Assembly: GCA_965218235.1 (NCBI GenBank)
Contig: OZ244596.1
Span: 2,294,001-2,358,000, forward strand
Source: CADCWK01 sp965218235
GTDB lineage: Bacteria > Chloroflexota > Chloroflexia > Thermomicrobiales > UBA6265
DNA: 64,000 bases
Direction of reading: 5' to 3'
Positions 61,977-64,000 of the stretch are shown here, piece after piece. Below the pieces are notes generated by a model that was not told the origin of the DNA, searched no databases, and worked only from the letters and a program-made list of their open reading frames with translations. Numbering within the stretch: the stretch's first letter is position 1; each line of letters starts with the position of its first letter. Position numbers and translations under genes: made by a program.

Positions 61977-63425
61977 ATGTCGAAAAGCGACCGGCACCCA
62001 ACCGGTGAGCGTCCCGTCCGCCGTTTCCAATGGATAAGCCGGATTGCCCTGGCGCTGGCCCTCCTCACGGTCTTCACCGCCGGCCTCGTGGTCGGCCGGT
62101 CGCCAACGACCTCGACCGGCGGTGCATCCCAGTCGAAGGGGGAACTATCCGATCAGCCCGGGTACGACACGCTCCAGGAGACATGGGATCGGGTCAATAC
62201 CCAGTATGTCGACATCAACCAGGTCGCACCGGAGGACCTCATGTGGGGCGCGAGCGCGGGGCTGGTCGACGGGCTGGGCGACACCGGCCACTCCCGATTT
62301 CTGGACCCCAAGGACGCCATCGACTTCATTGAATCGATCCAGGGTGAGCTGATCGGCATCGGGGTGCAGCTCCGGTTGACCGAGAACGGGATCTACTTCC
62401 CCGGAATCATCGCCGGCGGCCCGGCCGATGAAGCGGGCGTCAAGCGTGGTGATGTTCTCCTCACCCTCGATGGCGACGACGTGACCGGTCTCGAGTTGAA
62501 CGACCTCGATATGTACCTCGACGGGGTCGACGGCTCGAAGGTCACGATGGAAATCTACCGGCCGGTCACGGACGAGACGCTTTCGTTCGATCTGGTCCAG
62601 CGGCCGATCGAGATCGATCCGGTCACCTGGACGATGCTGCCGAACGATGTCGCCCTGATCCGGCTCTCGACCTTTTCCGACGGCAGCGCCGACGCGTTCC
62701 GGGCGACAATCCTCGAAAGCCTCGACGCTGGCGCCACCGGCATCGTCTTCGATCTGCGAGATAACGGTGGCGGGATCGTCGAGGAGGCCCGTCAGATCGC
62801 CAGCCAGTTCCTGCCGGAGGGTACGGTCATCTTCCGGGAGAACTACTCGGACGGCACATCGAAGGAATACCTGGCCGACGCGGGCGGCGTCGCGCTCGAC
62901 GTCCCGCTGGTCGTCCTCATCAACCGGTTCTCTGCGTCCTCGTCGGAGTTCGTCGCGTCCGCCCTCAGCGAGTCCGGCCGGGCGAGCCTCATCGGCCAGA
63001 CGACCTTTGGAACGGGCACGATCCTCTCACCTCAGCAACTCGATGATGGCTCGCTCCTCGTGCTGGGAACCGGTCTCTGGGAGACGCCCGATGGGGTCGT
63101 CGTCTGGCACACCGGTCTGGATCCCGATCAGGAGGTCCGGCTCGACTACGGGATCCTGCCGCTGATCCCCGGGAATGACGCCAGCCTGACGGGCGCAGAC
63201 CTCGCTCTGGCCGACGATACGCAGGTCGACGCGGCCCTGGGCGATCTGGCTGGAGAGCTCGGTGGCACGCCGGAAGCGTCTCCGGAAGCGTCTCCGGAAG
63301 CGTCTCCGGACCTGGATTCGACGCCCGTGGCCCAATCGGCGGCGAATGCTCCGTCGGACAGTCCTCCCGTCGGTCCGTTGGAGGCGCTCGCGATCGAGCC
63401 CGACCTCGTCGGTTCGTATCGCTAA
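61977..63425 (+). CDS. S41-family C-terminal processing peptidase homologue
   Basis: 482 residues. Membrane anchor (ISRIALALALLTVFTAGLVVG), PDZ domain (GIGVQLRLTENGIYFPGIIAGGPADEAGVKRGDVLLTLDG region), S41 core with FDLRDNGGG, catalytic-Ser block NRFSASSSEFVASAL. The usual lysine of GKGT is replaced: TTFGTGTI (about 343-350). Tail: three perfect SPEA repeats encoded by 12-bp units (about 63269-63310), then Ala/Pro/Ser-rich. Peptidase activity is therefore uncertain. Confidence 0.88.
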   Translation: MSKSDRHPTGERPVRRFQWISRIALALALLTVFTAGLVVGRSPTTSTGGASQSKGELSDQPGYDTLQETWDRVNTQYVDINQVAPEDLMWGASAGLVDGLGDTGHSRFLDPKDAIDFIESIQGELIGIGVQLRLTENGIYFPGIIAGGPADEAGVKRGDVLLTLDGDDVTGLELNDLDMYLDGVDGSKVTMEIYRPVTDETLSFDLVQRPIEIDPVTWTMLPNDVALIRLSTFSDGSADAFRATILESLDAGATGIVFDLRDNGGGIVEEARQIASQFLPEGTVIFRENYSDGTSKEYLADAGGVALDVPLVVLINRFSASSSEFVASALSESGRASLIGQTTFGTGTILSPQQLDDGSLLVLGTGLWETPDGVVVWHTGLDPDQEVRLDYGILPLIPGNDASLTGADLALADDTQVDAALGDLAGELGGTPEASPEASPEASPDLDSTPVAQSAANAPSDSPPVGPLEALAIEPDLVGSYR

Positions 63426-63593
63426 CCGTCGGCGATGCGTTTTGCGGCAGCTGCCTGTACGGACATCGCGACGGCGGAATGGGGCCGTGGTATCGTAGTT
63501 TTGCTCGGGCCATGGGCAGTGTCGCGGTGGCATCGTGCTCCAACGCGATCGTGCCGAACAGGCTACCGAGCAGTCGGTAGGCGGGGAGCCTTG

Positions 63594-64000
63594 ATGATCT
63601 CAACGCGATCGTGGCCCGAGCCAGCCGTCCGCATGTTCAATCTGGTGCAGCGGCTGCAGAAGTTCCTGCTCGTCGGGGCCGCCGGTCTGGTTACCCAGCA
63701 GATTCTGGTCTTCGTGTTCCATGACATCGTGAACTGGACCTCCCGGCCCAGCCTCATCGTCGCGATCGCTATCTCAATGGCGGTAACCTTCACGCTCAAC
63801 GAGATGTGGACCTGGCACGATCGGGGCAAGGGATCGATCCTGAGCCGGATGATGTTCTACGTCCCCATCAACACGATCGGTCTGCTCATCAACCTCGAGG
63901 TCGCAATCCTGCTCATCGACAACATGAGTGTCCACCTCCAGATCGCCAGCCTTCTGGGTGCCGGCGTCGCCGCTATCTGGAACTTCGCCGCCAACAATCT
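63594..64000 (+). CDS. GtrA-family membrane protein (cut by window edge)
   Basis: 135 residues visible. GtrA-like polytopic protein associated with polysaccharide or glycolipid synthesis (flippase-like). FLLVGAAGLVTQQILVFVF first segment, NEMWTWHDRGKGSILSRMMFYV cytoplasmic loop, and LLINLEVAILLI; the C-terminus is outside the window. ATG 63594 with GGGGAG upstream. Confidence 0.82.
   Translation, partial: MISTRSWPEPAVRMFNLVQRLQKFLLVGAAGLVTQQILVFVFHDIVNWTSRPSLIVAIAISMAVTFTLNEMWTWHDRGKGSILSRMMFYVPINTIGLLINLEVAILLIDNMSVHLQIASLLGAGVAAIWNFAANN

Noticed and set aside
63541..63613. 13-bp direct repeat (CAACGCGATCGTG) 60 bp apart before the GtrA gene
   Set aside because: Too short and contains a common GATC-centred palindrome; no second feature supports function.

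Overview
The window is high-GC, gene-dense bacterial chromosome. Secreted proteins with twin-arginine-like leaders followed by AQDATP/AQSTP-type linkers, Thr/Pro/Ala-rich tails (SPEASPEASP, GATPVGATPIGATP), frequent GTG/TTG starts, two sortase-type C-terminal anchors and a mycothiol-type dehydrogenase all suggest a Thermomicrobiales-like member of the Chloroflexota. That placement is inference; no rRNA is present to test it.

Layout. 1-4208: leftward pcrA-dgt-dnaG (dnaG cut by the window edge). 4786-6579: a secreted AttH/CrtC-like protein. 7062-11134: a CAT tRNA followed by the classic tilS-hpt-ftsH row. 11212-11683: tRNA-Ala(TGC), tRNA-Ala(CGC), tRNA-Gly(CCC). 11637-23625: an integrated mobile element of about 11.9 kb. 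It is bounded by a 47-bp perfect direct repeat of the tRNA-Gly 3' half and carries integrase, Xre regulator, four small rightward genes including a SWIM zinc-finger protein, a heavy-metal P1B-ATPase with its ArsR-type sensor, and a tightly overlapped leftward module of zinc-ribbon protein, PD-(D/E)XK nuclease, primase/DUF3987 helicase-like protein, small protein, excisionase and HTH protein. No capsid, terminase, relaxase or conjugation gene is seen, so it resembles a phage satellite or small integrative element. 23910-27275: two sortase-anchor-type surface proteins around an odd stretch with a hypothetical gene, a zinc/basic-repeat protein and a gene broken by an in-frame TGA.

27559-30498: a D-2-hydroxyacid dehydrogenase, a mycothiol-type (MscR-like) zinc dehydrogenase and its metallo-beta-lactamase partner, the last broken by a one-base frameshift. 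30601-34048: a carbohydrate ABC importer (binding protein and two permeases, with no ATPase gene here). 34786-39124: ferritin-like Tat protein, mutM, HIT protein, yqeY, ybeY, cinA. 39303-40841: leftward tRNA-Arg, tRNA-His, RNase P RNA, tRNA-Leu and tRNA-Thr, with one small rightward membrane-protein gene inside. 41147-46333: TPR protein, Trm112-like protein, ruvB-queA, two cyclophilins. 46519-50268: small protein, a Rad52-like annealing-protein candidate, dnaN-recF. 50269-53978 is mostly non-coding apart from tRNA-Gln and a divergent folD. 53979-58482: an Xre regulator with two perfect operator palindromes, then dnaE. 58983-64000: phoU, ilvE, a VOC protein, an S41 peptidase homologue and a truncated GtrA-family gene.

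Replication and repair genes are concentrated here (dnaG, pcrA, dgt, mutM, ruvB, dnaN, recF, dnaE). The most interesting item is the tRNA-Gly-integrated element, with matched integrase arm-site repeats at both ends and metal-resistance cargo. Several host enzymes also lack canonical catalytic residues (FolD, the CinA C-terminal domain, the S41 peptidase).
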